Source of the DNA: Flavobacteriaceae bacterium UBA1903
GTDB taxonomy: Bacteria; Bacteroidota; Bacteroidia; Flavobacteriales; Flavobacteriaceae
Length of the DNA stretch: 64,000 bases
Direction: 5' to 3'
Assembly: GCA_002337605.1 (NCBI GenBank)
Contig: DDGL01000014.1
Span: 457,965 to 521,964 of the forward strand
Shown: positions 51,767-60,535 of the stretch, one piece after another
How positions within the stretch are numbered: position 1 is the stretch's first letter
Layout: each line of letters starts with the position of its first letter
Made by a program: the position numbers and the translations under genes
The notes under the pieces: generated by a model
Seen by the model: only the letters and a program-made list of their open reading frames with translations
The model's database searches: none
What the model was told of the DNA's origin: nothing

Positions 51767-51864
51767 AATAACTGTAGAAGAAAAGTCACATTCAGTAAGG
51801 CTTTTCTTACTACAAAAGCAACGGGTCGTAACAGAAAGGTAACTTAAAAACACGATAAAAATCG

Positions 51865-51872
51865 TATCTTTA
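51865..51872 (+). promoter_or_regulatory. Candidate -7 box for the SnoaL-like gene
   Basis: TATCTTTA, 27 bases upstream of the ATG at 51900. Confidence 0.45.
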
Positions 51873-51899
51873 AAGTCCTAATTTTTAAAACGATACCAC

Positions 51900-52265
51900 A
51901 TGAAAACTGAAGAAATTGCAAACAACCTCGTAAATTGGTGCAACGCTGGAGAAGAACATAAATGCTATGAACAATTATACAGTCCTAACATTGTAAGCAT
52001 GGAGATGGAAGGCAGCGAACATCAAGTTGCCCGGGGCATGGAAGAAATACAGAAGAAAGGCGAATGGTGGCGCAATAATTTTGAAGTCCACAACACCAAA
52101 ACCAGCCAACCTACGGTTGCAGACAACTGGTTTAGTGTACGTCACGAAATGGACATTACGCACAAGCCAAGCGGGCAACGTAGTACCATGCAAGAGCTGG
52201 GTGTATATGAAGTAAAGGACGGGAAAATTGTAAAAGAGCAGTTTTTTTATAACACTGAAGAATAG
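51900..52265 (+). CDS. SnoaL/NTF2-like protein
   Basis: A 121-aa small alpha+beta barrel of the SnoaL/NTF2 type: an N-terminal helix ending WCNAGEEHKCYEQLYSPNI, central strands WWRNNFEVHNTKT and WFSVRHEMDIT, and the final strand YEVKDGKIVKEQFFYNT. Members bind small hydrophobic ligands or act as isomerases or cyclases; none of the specific catalytic residues can be assigned here. The stop TAG is part of a TAGCTTCGAT motif also found at two other gene ends. A long perfect terminator follows. Confidence 0.8.
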   Translation: MKTEEIANNLVNWCNAGEEHKCYEQLYSPNIVSMEMEGSEHQVARGMEEIQKKGEWWRNNFEVHNTKTSQPTVADNWFSVRHEMDITHKPSGQRSTMQELGVYEVKDGKIVKEQFFYNTEE

Positions 52266-52280
52266 CTTCGATATAATTTT

Positions 52281-52318
52281 AAAAAAGGGGGGTGAAACTA
52301 GTTTCACCCCCCTTTTTT
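52281..52318. terminator. Perfect-palindrome terminator
   Basis: A 38-base uninterrupted inverted repeat, GGGGGGTGAAAC joined to its complement with A runs at the left and T runs at the right, follows the SnoaL-like gene. It is symmetrical, so it can stop transcription from both sides. Confidence 0.9.
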
Positions 52319-52457
52319 AAAAACCACTCAGCTACCTTTGGCTCTAACTTTTATTTATATCTCCTTTAACTTCAGTTAAATGTAGTACCAAAATAAAGAT
52401 TCCTGAGTGATTTTGAAAACTGTGCAACCATTTCAAATTCGTATCTAAGGACTGGTA

Positions 52458-52937
52458 CTATAACCCCAGGTGCTCTGGCAGTTGCCCGTGTTTTCGGGTA
52501 TCCTCTTTTGTAATGGTGTAAAAATCTTCAGTTTTATCCAGACCAGTGAGATTATCGAGTAGTTCATCTGGCAACGCACGTAATTTGCGTTTCGTTAAGT
52601 CTATCCAACCTGCCATCATTTCACAACGTGCTAAATTTCTTCCTTCTTGATCATAGAAATTATGGACAAAAGAAAAGTACATGCCGTCTTCACTTAGTCC
52701 CTTTAATTGCAAAGAAACTTTTATAGGTTTTCCAGGAAACACTTCTTTAAAATAATACATGTGCTCGTAAAAAACGACCGGACCAATATTGTGTTCTTCC
52801 ATTTTTTTCTGCCCAAAACCGTGCTCCCACAAATAACTTAAGCGGGTGTGGCTCATGTAATTTATGTAAGCGCTATTTGCTAAATGACGGTTCGCATCTA
52901 TATCGTTCCATCGTACTTCAAATTCTTTTGTATACAT
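52458..52937 (-). CDS. Acyl-CoA thioesterase-like hotdog protein
   Basis: A 159-aa hotdog-fold protein of the YbgC/4HBT type: RWNDIDANRHLANSAYINYM (about 9-28) carries the Asp-His active-site pattern, followed by the central helix segment and the strands around YFSFVHNFYD. It hydrolyses or binds acyl-CoA, probably a thioesterase. It lies 43 bases after the TetR-associated hydrolase gene on the minus strand and may be co-regulated. No operator is seen directly upstream. Confidence 0.88.
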   Translation of the reverse strand: MYTKEFEVRWNDIDANRHLANSAYINYMSHTRLSYLWEHGFGQKKMEEHNIGPVVFYEHMYYFKEVFPGKPIKVSLQLKGLSEDGMYFSFVHNFYDQEGRNLARCEMMAGWIDLTKRKLRALPDELLDNLTGLDKTEDFYTITKEDTRKHGQLPEHLGL

Positions 52938-52980
52938 CGTGTGTTCTTTTTTTTTAGTTAAAATTTAAGGCGTTGAAGGA

Positions 52981-53844
52981 TTATGCCGACTGACTTCTTT
53001 TTAGGGTAACGGGTTCCTTCTGAATACAGGCGATAACAGCGGCATACACCTCTTCCCCTTTTAAATCGTGTTTGAGTCCTTCAGTAACTACTATTTCTAT
53101 ATGTTTTTTATGCTGAACCGCCTTTTGAATGGGCTTGAAAGGAGTTATGGTATCACTTTTATCATGAATTATCAGGATTGGCTGTGTTACAGTCCTGAAA
53201 AAATGTTCCATATAAATCTGGTCATGTGGAATTTTCAAAATTGAGTTTGCTTTCTCTTTTAAGTGAGCCATTGCTCTCCCCGACAGGCCTAACAGGGCCT
53301 TAAAGTAATTAAAAATGGAATCCATTCCTGAAGGAGAGCCCATGATTACAAAGCGTTTAACAGGCAACGCAGGATCGAACAAGTAGCTATATGCAACTAC
53401 AAGGCCACCCAGGCTATGAGATAGTAACGTATCTATAGTGCCTGCCTTTTCAATTGCCTGTACAACAGCTTTTCTATATATTTCAAGATTTAAGTGATTG
53501 CCTTTGGCCATACCATGACCCGGGGCATCTAAAGCATACACCGAATATTCGTTTAAATCTAAGGTATCAATATAGGTTTGCCAGCGTTGGCTGTGACTCA
53601 TCCAACCATGCAAAAATAATATATTCTTTGGTCCATTGCCCCAACGATGCAAAACTGCAGAATGACCACCTACCTCTAGAAAAGTGGTGGTAGCTGTGGC
53701 CATAAACTCTTTTCCTTTTTCTGAATACCCTACAGCCCTGACTTTACAAAAAAGGTTGAAGGAAAAATTGGTACTCCACTTTGGAAAAAGTACAGCCGTT
53801 ACATTGATAAATGTTCCTAATAATTTTGTGATAGTTTGTTTCAT
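52981..53844 (-). CDS. Alpha/beta hydrolase under TetR control
   Basis: A 287-aa alpha/beta hydrolase. Start is taken at the ATG 53842-53844 (MKQTITK); an ATG two codons earlier (53850) is equally open. The oxyanion strand and nucleophile elbow are ILFLHGWMSHS and LLSHSLGGLVV (Ser about 144 of the elbow), with the acid Asp near IHDKSDTITPF and His in LKHDLKGEE. The substrate is unknown. A GATACCGATTGGTATC-type operator sits directly upstream, and the TetR gene is the upstream neighbour, so this is likely its main target. Confidence 0.87.
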   Translation of the reverse strand: MKQTITKLLGTFINVTAVLFPKWSTNFSFNLFCKVRAVGYSEKGKEFMATATTTFLEVGGHSAVLHRWGNGPKNILFLHGWMSHSQRWQTYIDTLDLNEYSVYALDAPGHGMAKGNHLNLEIYRKAVVQAIEKAGTIDTLLSHSLGGLVVAYSYLFDPALPVKRFVIMGSPSGMDSIFNYFKALLGLSGRAMAHLKEKANSILKIPHDQIYMEHFFRTVTQPILIIHDKSDTITPFKPIQKAVQHKKHIEIVVTEGLKHDLKGEEVYAAVIACIQKEPVTLKRSQSA

Positions 53845-53853
53845 ATACATTTT

Positions 53854-53869
53854 GATACCAATCGGTATC
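53854..53869. promoter_or_regulatory. TetR operator, copy 1
   Basis: GATACCAATCGGTATC, an inverted repeat with GATACC / GGTATC arms. Its reverse complement, GATACCGATTGGTATC, is identical to the site at 54486-54501. It lies just upstream of the hydrolase start. Confidence 0.75.
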
Positions 53870-53887
53870 TTAAAAATAAAATTTTTT

Positions 53888-54478
53888 TTATTCAGAAATT
53901 TCCTGAACTAATTTTCTTAAATGGGCTATCGTTATTAAAATAGCATCTGTATTTCGCTCCAGTTTACTCATCATAATACCGCCTTCCAGCGTTGCTATAA
54001 AAATAGTAGCATAAAAGGCTGAATCTACCGATGCTTTCACTTGTTTGTTTTTTATACCGTTGTCTATTATTTTGCGCATAGAAGCTTTCAACTGGGCCAG
54101 CATATTAAAAGTCTGCTGCCGTAATGCGTTATTGGTGTCGTCTGCTTCAATAGCAGCATTCATTAAGGGGCAGCCTCCTTCGTACAAAGGAGTGTGCATA
54201 TATTTTTCAAAAAAAGCGAACGTTGCTCCCATCTTTAACTGGAATGTAGGTGCTTCTTGGATGGAACCTCCTAATTCAGTAAACATTAATTTCCCCAAAC
54301 TACGCAATGCCTGTTGTTCCAGATCACTCTTGCTTTCAAAATGACGGTAAATAGCACCTTTTGTCAATCCCGTAGCTTTTGTTATATCACTAATAGAAGT
54401 AGCCTTATAACCCTGGGTATTGAACAGGTTGGCACTTTCTCTTAGGATTAACTCTCTGGTGTTTTCTGCATTTCGCAT
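53888..54478 (-). CDS. TetR-family transcriptional repressor
   Basis: A 196-aa regulator beginning at the ATG 54476-54478 (MRNAENTREL). The N-terminal TetR HTH spans about residues 7-52 (ILRESANLFNTQGYKATSI and KATGLTKGAIYRHFESK), and the rest is the ligand-binding helical domain. A TTG codon upstream of the ATG belongs to the promoter box TATCTTTG (54482-54489), which overlaps the operator by four bases, so the ATG start is preferred. The ligand is unknown; control of an alpha/beta hydrolase suggests a lipid or acyl compound. Confidence 0.92.
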   Translation of the reverse strand: MRNAENTRELILRESANLFNTQGYKATSISDITKATGLTKGAIYRHFESKSDLEQQALRSLGKLMFTELGGSIQEAPTFQLKMGATFAFFEKYMHTPLYEGGCPLMNAAIEADDTNNALRQQTFNMLAQLKASMRKIIDNGIKNKQVKASVDSAFYATIFIATLEGGIMMSKLERNTDAILITIAHLRKLVQEISE

Positions 54479-54481
54479 ATA

Positions 54482-54501
54482 CAAAGATACCGATTGGTAT
54501 C
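54482..54501. promoter_or_regulatory. TetR promoter box and operator, copy 2
   Basis: The operator GATACCGATTGGTATC (54486-54501) overlaps the TATCTTTG promoter box on the minus strand (54482-54489), fitting autorepression. It also lies upstream of the divergent YheT-like gene. Confidence 0.7.
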
Positions 54502-54535
54502 TTCATAAAAATAGATTTAACAAAATTTTCATTTG

Positions 54536-54543
54536 TATCTTCG
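54536..54543 (+). promoter_or_regulatory. Candidate -7 box for the YheT-like gene
   Basis: TATCTTCG, a relaxed match to TAnnTTTG, 36 bases upstream of the ATG at 54580. Confidence 0.35.
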
Positions 54544-54579
54544 CGGGGTAGTACTTCAAAAAAATATAGTAGTTCTTTA

Positions 54580-55539
54580 ATGCCCATCATCCCATCTTCC
54601 TATAAAGCTAAAGGCCTTTTTAAAAGTGGTCACTTTTCAACCATTTATTCTGCTAAACTCAGACCTATCCCTAAACTTAACCAGGAAAGGAAACGGCTGG
54701 AGTTGAGTGATGGCGATTTTGTAGATGTAGACTGGTCTTTTGCAGAGGGTACTAAAAAGAAAGTGGCCATTCTGCTGCACGGGTTAGAAGGCAACGCACA
54801 GCGGGTATATATAAAAGGACAGGCAAAAATGCTTGTTAAAAATGGATGGGATGTAGCCGCCATGAACCATCGTGGTTGTAGTGGTGAGGAAAACAGACTT
54901 TACCTTTCATACAATTCGGGAAGAACTGAAGATCTAGAGGAATTGATACGTCACATATCACACTATCACGATTATGAGACCATCACGTTAATAGGTTTTA
55001 GTCTTGGCGGGAATGTTCTCCTAAAATACCTTGGAGAAAGAGAAAGTGTCCCCAATCAGATAAAAAACGCCGTTGCAATTTCCACTCCCCTCCATTTGCG
55101 AGGCGCTTTGGAACAACTTATAAAGCGGGAAAACATGGTCTATAGCAAAACCTTTATAAAGGACCTGCGCCAAAAGTACAAACGTAAAATGACCCACTTC
55201 CCGGACGCTATGAATGCTGAAGAGCTTAAGAAAATTCAGAATCTACTGGACTTTGACAACTTGTATACCGCAAAGGCACACGGATTTCAGAATGCGTACG
55301 ACTATTATGAAAAGAGTAGTAGCTTACAGTACTTACCCAATATAAAAATACCAGTGCTCATCTTGAATGCCTTAAACGATAGCTTTTTATCTCCGGAATG
55401 CTATCCTACTGAAATTGCTAAACAGCATAAAAACATTCATCTTGAGAGTCCGAAGCACGGAGGCCACGTAGGTTTTCACGTGACGAATAAAGTATATTAT
55501 TCAGAAAAAAGAGCCCTTCAGTTTATAAATAACAATTGA
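54580..55539 (+). CDS. YheT-family alpha/beta hydrolase
   Basis: A 319-aa hydrolase of the YheT type. Features are the oxyanion loop LLHGLEGNAQRVYIKG (about 65-80), the AMNHRGCSGEENR segment and nucleophile elbow IGFSLGGNVLLKYLGE (about 140-155). The acid and base are in LNALNDSFLS and HGGHVGFH. Length and motif order match the family. The substrate is unknown. It is divergent from the TetR gene, and the shared operator may control it. Confidence 0.9.
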   Translation: MPIIPSSYKAKGLFKSGHFSTIYSAKLRPIPKLNQERKRLELSDGDFVDVDWSFAEGTKKKVAILLHGLEGNAQRVYIKGQAKMLVKNGWDVAAMNHRGCSGEENRLYLSYNSGRTEDLEELIRHISHYHDYETITLIGFSLGGNVLLKYLGERESVPNQIKNAVAISTPLHLRGALEQLIKRENMVYSKTFIKDLRQKYKRKMTHFPDAMNAEELKKIQNLLDFDNLYTAKAHGFQNAYDYYEKSSSLQYLPNIKIPVLILNALNDSFLSPECYPTEIAKQHKNIHLESPKHGGHVGFHVTNKVYYSEKRALQFINNN

Positions 55540-55652
55540 AATAGCACGCATCTCTAGGATTACTTTCTTGCTTTTTTTATAGTTCACCACTTAAAAAACT
55601 TCTCTATAAAATAAGCTATTCAAGGCAATTTAATTAAGGGGTTTCAATTCCT

Positions 55653-55660
55653 TATCTTTG
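55653..55660 (+). promoter_or_regulatory. Candidate promoter box of yicC-gmk-nadD
   Basis: TATCTTTG, an exact TAnnTTTG match, 17 bases upstream of the yicC ATG at 55678. Confidence 0.55.
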
Positions 55661-55677
55661 CATTAAATATGTAACTT

Positions 55678-56535
55678 ATGATTCAATCTATGACCGGTTA
55701 CGGAAAGCACGTTATCCAGCTTCCTTCCAAAAAAATTACTGTTGAAATAAAATCACTTAACAGTAAGAATCTCGATTTAAACGCCCGGGTACCCTCTTCG
55801 TATCGTGAAAAAGAGCTTGAAATTAGAAATATGCTCGCCAAATCGCTTACCCGCGGTAAAGTAGATTTCAACTTATATATTGAGATGACGGGCGAAGCGA
55901 CCAACGCTAAGGTAAACGAAGCTGTAGTGAAAGAATATATTTCGCAGTTAAAAAATGTAGTCGACGGAGATGAAACTGAGTTGCTTAAAATGGCTGTTCG
56001 TATGCCAGATTCCCTTAAAACAGAGCGTGACGAGATAGACGAAGACGAGTTTGCTGAAATTTTAGAGGCTGTAACAGTAGCGTTACAGGAAATAAATACC
56101 TACCGAAGCGATGAAGGAGCTGTGTTAAAAAAAGACTTTCTGGAAAGAATAGAAAGTATTGAAAACTTGTTAAATGAAGTGATTAAGATAGATGCATCGC
56201 GCATTGACAATGTAAAAGAACGTCTTAGAAATGCTGTAAGTGAGCTAAAAGAAAAGATAGACGAGAACCGTTTTGAACAAGAACTCATCTACTACCTGGA
56301 AAAATACGACATCACCGAAGAAAAAGTACGTCTACAAAATCACCTTAATTATTTTAAGGATGCGATTAATAGTGAAGATTCCAATGGAAAGAAACTTGGG
56401 TTTATTACACAGGAAATTGGCAGAGAAATAAACACAATTGGTTCTAAAAGCAACTTCGCCCCTATGCAGCAATTGGTCGTACAGATGAAAGACGAACTGG
56501 AAAAAATTAAAGAGCAAGCATTGAATGTGCTGTAA
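55678..56535 (+). CDS. yicC: YicC/YloC-family endoribonuclease
   Basis: A 285-aa protein of the YicC-like RNase family: opening MIQSMTGYGKH, then the KSLNSKNLDLNARVP segment and the conserved end TIGSKSNFAPMQQLVVQMKDELEKIKEQALNVL region. The long helical middle with charged heptads is typical. These proteins cleave certain RNAs in stress control. First gene of a three-gene operon with gmk and nadD, a common arrangement. Confidence 0.93.
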   Translation: MIQSMTGYGKHVIQLPSKKITVEIKSLNSKNLDLNARVPSSYREKELEIRNMLAKSLTRGKVDFNLYIEMTGEATNAKVNEAVVKEYISQLKNVVDGDETELLKMAVRMPDSLKTERDEIDEDEFAEILEAVTVALQEINTYRSDEGAVLKKDFLERIESIENLLNEVIKIDASRIDNVKERLRNAVSELKEKIDENRFEQELIYYLEKYDITEEKVRLQNHLNYFKDAINSEDSNGKKLGFITQEIGREINTIGSKSNFAPMQQLVVQMKDELEKIKEQALNVL

Positions 56536-56609
56536 AAAGTAATTACGTTGGCTAAGAATTAGGTGATCGGGTTACGTCGTAACGCTACTTAATCAACTAT
56601 TTTTAAAGT

Positions 56610-57221
56610 ATGAAAGACAAAAAAGGAGGAAAATTAATTGTATTCTCAGCACCATCGGGTAGTGGAAAAACTACGATAGTACGCCATTTATTAGGGGTAG
56701 AAGATTTGAATCTTGAATTCTCAGTTTCAGCTACCTCGCGAGAGCCCCGAGGCGAAGAAAAACACGGAAAGGATTATTATTTTCTAACGCTAAAAGATTT
56801 TAAGCAGAAAATGAAATCTGAAGAATTTTTAGAATGGGAGGAAGTGTATCGCGATAATTTTTACGGCACGCTATACAGCGAAGTGGAACGTATATGGGAA
56901 ATGGGGAAAAACGTAATTTTTGATATTGATGTTGTGGGTGGCCTTCGCATTAAAAAGAAATACCCCGAACGTACGCTGGCCGTTTTCATAAAACCTCCAA
57001 GTGTAGACGAGTTGAAAAAGCGTCTAAAAAAACGCTCTACCGAGAGTGATGAAAAAATAAATATGCGCATTGCAAAAGCGAGTGTAGAGATGGCAACCGC
57101 TCCGCAATTCGACTTTATCATTGAAAATGACAACCTAGCACACGCCCTGGAAGAAGCTGAAGCGCTCGTGGGTGAGCATATTGCAAAACCTATATTTAAA
57201 GATGTCTCTGAAGAAGAATAA
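56610..57221 (+). CDS. gmk: Guanylate kinase
   Basis: Phosphorylates GMP to GDP; 203 aa. P-loop SAPSGSGKTT (Lys20) and the GMP-binding segment SATSREPRGEEKHGKDYYF (about 41-60) are clear, along with the lid region RLKKRSTESDEKINMRIAKA. Stop at 57221 overlaps the nadD start by 20 bases. Confidence 0.96.
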   Translation: MKDKKGGKLIVFSAPSGSGKTTIVRHLLGVEDLNLEFSVSATSREPRGEEKHGKDYYFLTLKDFKQKMKSEEFLEWEEVYRDNFYGTLYSEVERIWEMGKNVIFDIDVVGGLRIKKKYPERTLAVFIKPPSVDELKKRLKKRSTESDEKINMRIAKASVEMATAPQFDFIIENDNLAHALEEAEALVGEHIAKPIFKDVSEEE

Positions 57222-57801
57222 AAGAACAGGCCTCTATTTTGGCACCTTCAACCCTATTCACGTAGGGCATCTTACTATTGCTAATCATATGGTGGAGTTT
57301 AGCGATCTGGACGAGGTATGGATGGTGGTGACACCCCACAATCCGCATAAGAAAAAAAGCACGCTACTAGACAACCACCACCGCATTGCAATGGTAGATA
57401 TCGCCTTAGAAAACTACCCTAAAATTAAGTCGAGCAAGATCGAGTTTGACCTGCCTCAACCCAACTACACTGTAAATACCTTAGCTGTTTTAGAGGAAAA
57501 ATACCCACACAAACAGTTTTGTTTACTCATGGGCGAAGACAATCTAAAGAGTCTTCATAAGTGGAAAAACTATGAAGTTATTTTAGAACGCTACCACATT
57601 TACGTCTACCCAAGAATTTCGGGTGAAGTGAAGGTTGCAGATTCCGTTGCGGAATCGAATTCAATTTCACGCATTGCAGCTCCTATTATGGAACTGTCTT
57701 CCACATTTATTCGAAAAGGGATTAAAAGTGGTAAAAATATTCGTCCAATGCTGCCGCAGAACGTCTGGGAATATATGGATGAGATGAATTTTTATAAATA
57801 G
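57202..57801 (+). CDS. nadD: Nicotinate-nucleotide adenylyltransferase
   Basis: Forms deamido-NAD from nicotinate mononucleotide and ATP; 199 aa from the ATG at 57202 (MSLKKNKRTGLYFG). A longer start at 57172 exists but begins well inside gmk. Nucleotidyltransferase motifs are GTFNPIHVGH (14-23) and SSTFIRKGI (about 171-179), with GEDN-type centre MGEDNLKSL. The 20-base overlap with gmk suggests coupled translation. Confidence 0.95.
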   Translation: MSLKKNKRTGLYFGTFNPIHVGHLTIANHMVEFSDLDEVWMVVTPHNPHKKKSTLLDNHHRIAMVDIALENYPKIKSSKIEFDLPQPNYTVNTLAVLEEKYPHKQFCLLMGEDNLKSLHKWKNYEVILERYHIYVYPRISGEVKVADSVAESNSISRIAAPIMELSSTFIRKGIKSGKNIRPMLPQNVWEYMDEMNFYK

Positions 57802-57822
57802 TCAAGTCGACCTCTCAAATAT

Positions 57823-57863
57823 AAAAACCGCCCTCCAGTTCAAGATCGAACCTTGGGGCGGTC
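57823..57863 (-). terminator. Terminator of the lipoprotein gene 57893-58813
   Basis: ACCGCCC / GGGCGGT stem with an inner GTTC / GAAC pairing (57827-57863). On the minus strand it is followed by TTTTTAT; no T run follows on the plus strand. Confidence 0.75.
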
Positions 57864-57892
57864 ATAACCAACCAAAAAGTTATATATATTTT

Positions 57893-58813
57893 CTAGAAGA
57901 TACTTATTTTCTTTCGCTGCTTTTCTATAGTAGCTTTTGGAATTCTTAACGTTCCCCTGCTACTTCTGTTTTCTATATAGCCTCTACCTCTAAATGTATA
58001 CACAGTTCCTGAGGTTTCGTGAAACAGTTCTATAGTGTTGTCATTTATAACGTTCAACTCAAAGTATTCATTGCCCAGATAATCATAATCCAGTGTTAAA
58101 TATTTTAAATACGCATTTCCAGGTATATCATCTACGTTAAAAATTCCTGTATAATCCCAGTATAAATGATCTATAGAACTTCCGACCGGATCTTTTGAGC
58201 TTTGAAAATTCCCGTCTCCTCCTCCCGGTAAAAACTGAAGGAAATGCTCATAGTCAAACTCGTTAGGCGCTCCACCCTGCGTAGCCACTTTTTCCCAGGC
58301 AACATATTCCTGAACGAAATAGTGGATATTTTCATAAAACAACAAGTCGTAATCGAAATTACTCCGTTGATACCCTACCAGCACATACCGTAGCCCAGAG
58401 TCTGGGTTGTATAGTTCAATTTCGGTGTCGTTTAACTGGGTAACATCAAAAGTCACATAACCATCAAGATCGTGATTAATATCCAGTATGTAGTTGTACG
58501 TGTCATAATATCCAACGTCTATTCCATAGCCATAGCCCTGATCCCCAATTCCCACCAAATTGTTATTAGCCAATACATCGCCATTTCTAAAAGACAGCGT
58601 AAACGCTATTTGCATAAAAGGAATTTGACCAGAAGCATTAGAACGATTTATATCTACATACCACAACTCGTAGGAAGTAAGTAATTGATTTAGCGTAACA
58701 GACGGCACAGGATCTACATAAGGATCTGTCACTACTACTGTTTCTTCAACATAACAAGAAGTAGCTACTGTTGCTAAAAGAGCAAGACCGAAGAATAACT
58801 TTACTAATTTCAT
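57893..58813 (-). CDS. Lipoprotein of unknown function next to nadD
   Basis: A 306-aa lipoprotein with lipobox TSC (Cys20). The mature part is rich in Tyr, Asp and Asn and contains two similar beta-rich halves (LWYVDINRSNASGQIPFMQIAF ... GYGYGIDVGYYDTYNYILDI and HLYWDYTGIFNVDDIPGNAY). The end is basic (RGTLRIPKATIEKQRKKISIF). I cannot name a family. Databases may label such genes by their nadD neighbour, but no adenylyltransferase motif is present. Confidence 0.7.
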   Translation of the reverse strand: MKLVKLFFGLALLATVATSCYVEETVVVTDPYVDPVPSVTLNQLLTSYELWYVDINRSNASGQIPFMQIAFTLSFRNGDVLANNNLVGIGDQGYGYGIDVGYYDTYNYILDINHDLDGYVTFDVTQLNDTEIELYNPDSGLRYVLVGYQRSNFDYDLLFYENIHYFVQEYVAWEKVATQGGAPNEFDYEHFLQFLPGGGDGNFQSSKDPVGSSIDHLYWDYTGIFNVDDIPGNAYLKYLTLDYDYLGNEYFELNVINDNTIELFHETSGTVYTFRGRGYIENRSSRGTLRIPKATIEKQRKKISIF

Positions 58814-59031
58814 AATCGTTCATTTTATGCTTCAGGAACTAATTTCTGAAAGCGGTTCACTCTAGCTGAAAATCTAAAAACGTGCCAAAGTTGTATTGAT
58901 ATGAATATCAGTATTTTAAGCAGAGTTTAATTTTCCGTATTTTTGAACCGCTATGTACCACTTCTTAGAAGTAACTTTGAGTGTAGAGTAAAAAACTTCA
59001 TGTAAAGGAATTGTTTTAACTAACACAACCT

Positions 59032-60036
59032 ATGACCAACCAACCGAAATTTGCAGTCTTTGGCGGCGGAAGCTGGGCCACAGCCATTGTAAAAATGCTT
59101 TGTGAAAATCTAGACGAAGTGGGTTGGTATATGCGTAATGTTTATGCATTGGAGCATATTAAAAAAGAACAGCACAATCCTAATTATTTATCCTCGGTAG
59201 AGTTTGACCCCACCAAGCTAAAGCTAAGCAATGACATTAATGAACTGGTCGCTTATGCAGACTATTTGATTTTTGTGATTCCTTCGGCATTTATACATAC
59301 AGAGTTAGAACAACTAACCGAATCTTTGGAAGGAAAAATTATTTTTTCTGCCATTAAAGGTATTGTTCCTGAAAGTAGCCTTATTGTGGGAGATCATTTT
59401 TATACACATTACAACATTCCGTTTAAAAACATTGGAGTGATTACGGGCCCCTGTCACGCAGAAGAGGTTGCTTTAGAGCGTCTCTCTTATCTCACCATTG
59501 CCTGTGCAGATAATGATAAAGCCGAAATCGTAGCAAATGTTTTGCGCTGTGATTATATAAAATGTACTACCAGTGACGATATTATTGGTGCAGAATATGC
59601 TGCCATGCTCAAAAACATCTATGCTCTTGCTGCTGGGATTGCACATGGGTTAGGCTATGGTGATAATTTTCAAAGTGTCCTGATGAGCAATGCCATACGC
59701 GAAATGAAACGCTATGTGAAAAAAGTACATAAGATGAAGCGCGATATAAACGGATCTGCCTACTTAGGAGATTTATTGGTAACGGGCTACTCCACCTTTA
59801 GCCGAAACCGTCTCTTCGGAAATATGATTGGCAAAGGCTACACCGTGAAAAGTGCCCAAATGGAAATGAATATGATTGCTGAAGGATATTATGCCACCAA
59901 AAGCGCCTACGAACTCAATCAGGCCAAAAAGAAAAAGAAGGCAAAAACCCCAATTATAAATGCTGTCTATAGCATTTTATACGAAGGGAAAGATCCTAAA
60001 AAGGTTATGCTTAAATTAACTGAAAAACTGGATTAA
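59032..60036 (+). CDS. gpsA: Glycerol-3-phosphate dehydrogenase [NAD(P)+]
   Basis: Reduces dihydroxyacetone phosphate to glycerol-3-phosphate for phospholipid synthesis; 334 aa. Dinucleotide loop GGGSWATA (about 11-18), GPCHAEE (about 140-146), the catalytic Lys in AAMLKNIYAL (about 194), and GDLLVTGYSTFSRNRLFG (about 245-262) are clear. It ends one base before the start of a convergent minus-strand gene (60038-60433). Confidence 0.96.
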   Translation: MTNQPKFAVFGGGSWATAIVKMLCENLDEVGWYMRNVYALEHIKKEQHNPNYLSSVEFDPTKLKLSNDINELVAYADYLIFVIPSAFIHTELEQLTESLEGKIIFSAIKGIVPESSLIVGDHFYTHYNIPFKNIGVITGPCHAEEVALERLSYLTIACADNDKAEIVANVLRCDYIKCTTSDDIIGAEYAAMLKNIYALAAGIAHGLGYGDNFQSVLMSNAIREMKRYVKKVHKMKRDINGSAYLGDLLVTGYSTFSRNRLFGNMIGKGYTVKSAQMEMNMIAEGYYATKSAYELNQAKKKKKAKTPIINAVYSILYEGKDPKKVMLKLTEKLD

Positions 60037-60037
60037 C

Positions 60038-60433
60038 CTATCTTGCCAACACTCCTTTCTTCCCAAGTACGGGAAGCAGTACAGCATTGTCTTCCGTAAT
60101 TGAAAAACGAGGGAGTTCAAAACGTTTGTCGTACATTTTATTGTTTAGGAAATAGGTAATCGTAAAGAAATTATCCAGTTTAAAAACACTCTCGTCAATA
60201 TATTCCAGCTTTGCAAAGCCTTTAGCAGGCACTACTGCTATGGTTTTTCGCATAGGTGCTGTCATGTCTTTATCGTCATATCCCTGCGCTACTACTAAAA
60301 CCGTTTCAATAGGCGATGTACCATCGTTGATCAAATAAATATTCCAGTCGTGAGTATTGTAGTCTTCATTCAGCTCAAACACAGCCGCCACATACACATC
60401 CTTCACTTCAGGAATGTCAATATCTTTTTTCAT
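60038..60433 (-). CDS. Conserved hypothetical protein between gpsA and pheS
   Basis: A 131-aa protein without signal peptide. It reads as a small beta-sandwich: VYVAAVFELNEDYNTHDWNIYLIN, TVLVVAQGYDD, and IAVVPAKGFAKLEYI, ending in a basic tail VLGKKGVLAR. I recall similar small proteins next to pheS in flavobacteria, sometimes labelled by that neighbour. Function unknown. Confidence 0.7.
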   Translation of the reverse strand: MKKDIDIPEVKDVYVAAVFELNEDYNTHDWNIYLINDGTSPIETVLVVAQGYDDKDMTAPMRKTIAVVPAKGFAKLEYIDESVFKLDNFFTITYFLNNKMYDKRFELPRFSITEDNAVLLPVLGKKGVLAR

Positions 60434-60489
60434 ATTCTAACCCTTGTAAAATTTAAGACGAAGCAATAGTTATTGAGTGTTTCGTCTAG

Positions 60490-60535
60490 TTCCTGAAAAG
60501 GAAATTAACGGAATGTATCGAAGAAATCGAAGCTA
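60490..60535 (-). repeat. Repeat at the pheS stop, with palindrome
   Basis: On the minus strand this begins TAGCTTCGATTTCTTCGATA and continues with CATTCCG, TTAATTTCC and GGAA, containing an imperfect palindrome around TTTTCC/GGAAA. It matches 62771-62807 after small changes. Its first three bases are the pheS stop TAG. Confidence 0.6.

Noticed and set aside
55540..55677. A small gene between the YheT-like gene and yicC
   Set aside because: Only A+T-rich DNA and the yicC promoter box were found; no credible open frame with a start signal.
57893..58813. Naming the lipoprotein by its nadD neighbour
   Set aside because: It has a lipobox and beta-rich mature part, with no adenylyltransferase motif; such a label would be an adjacency artefact.
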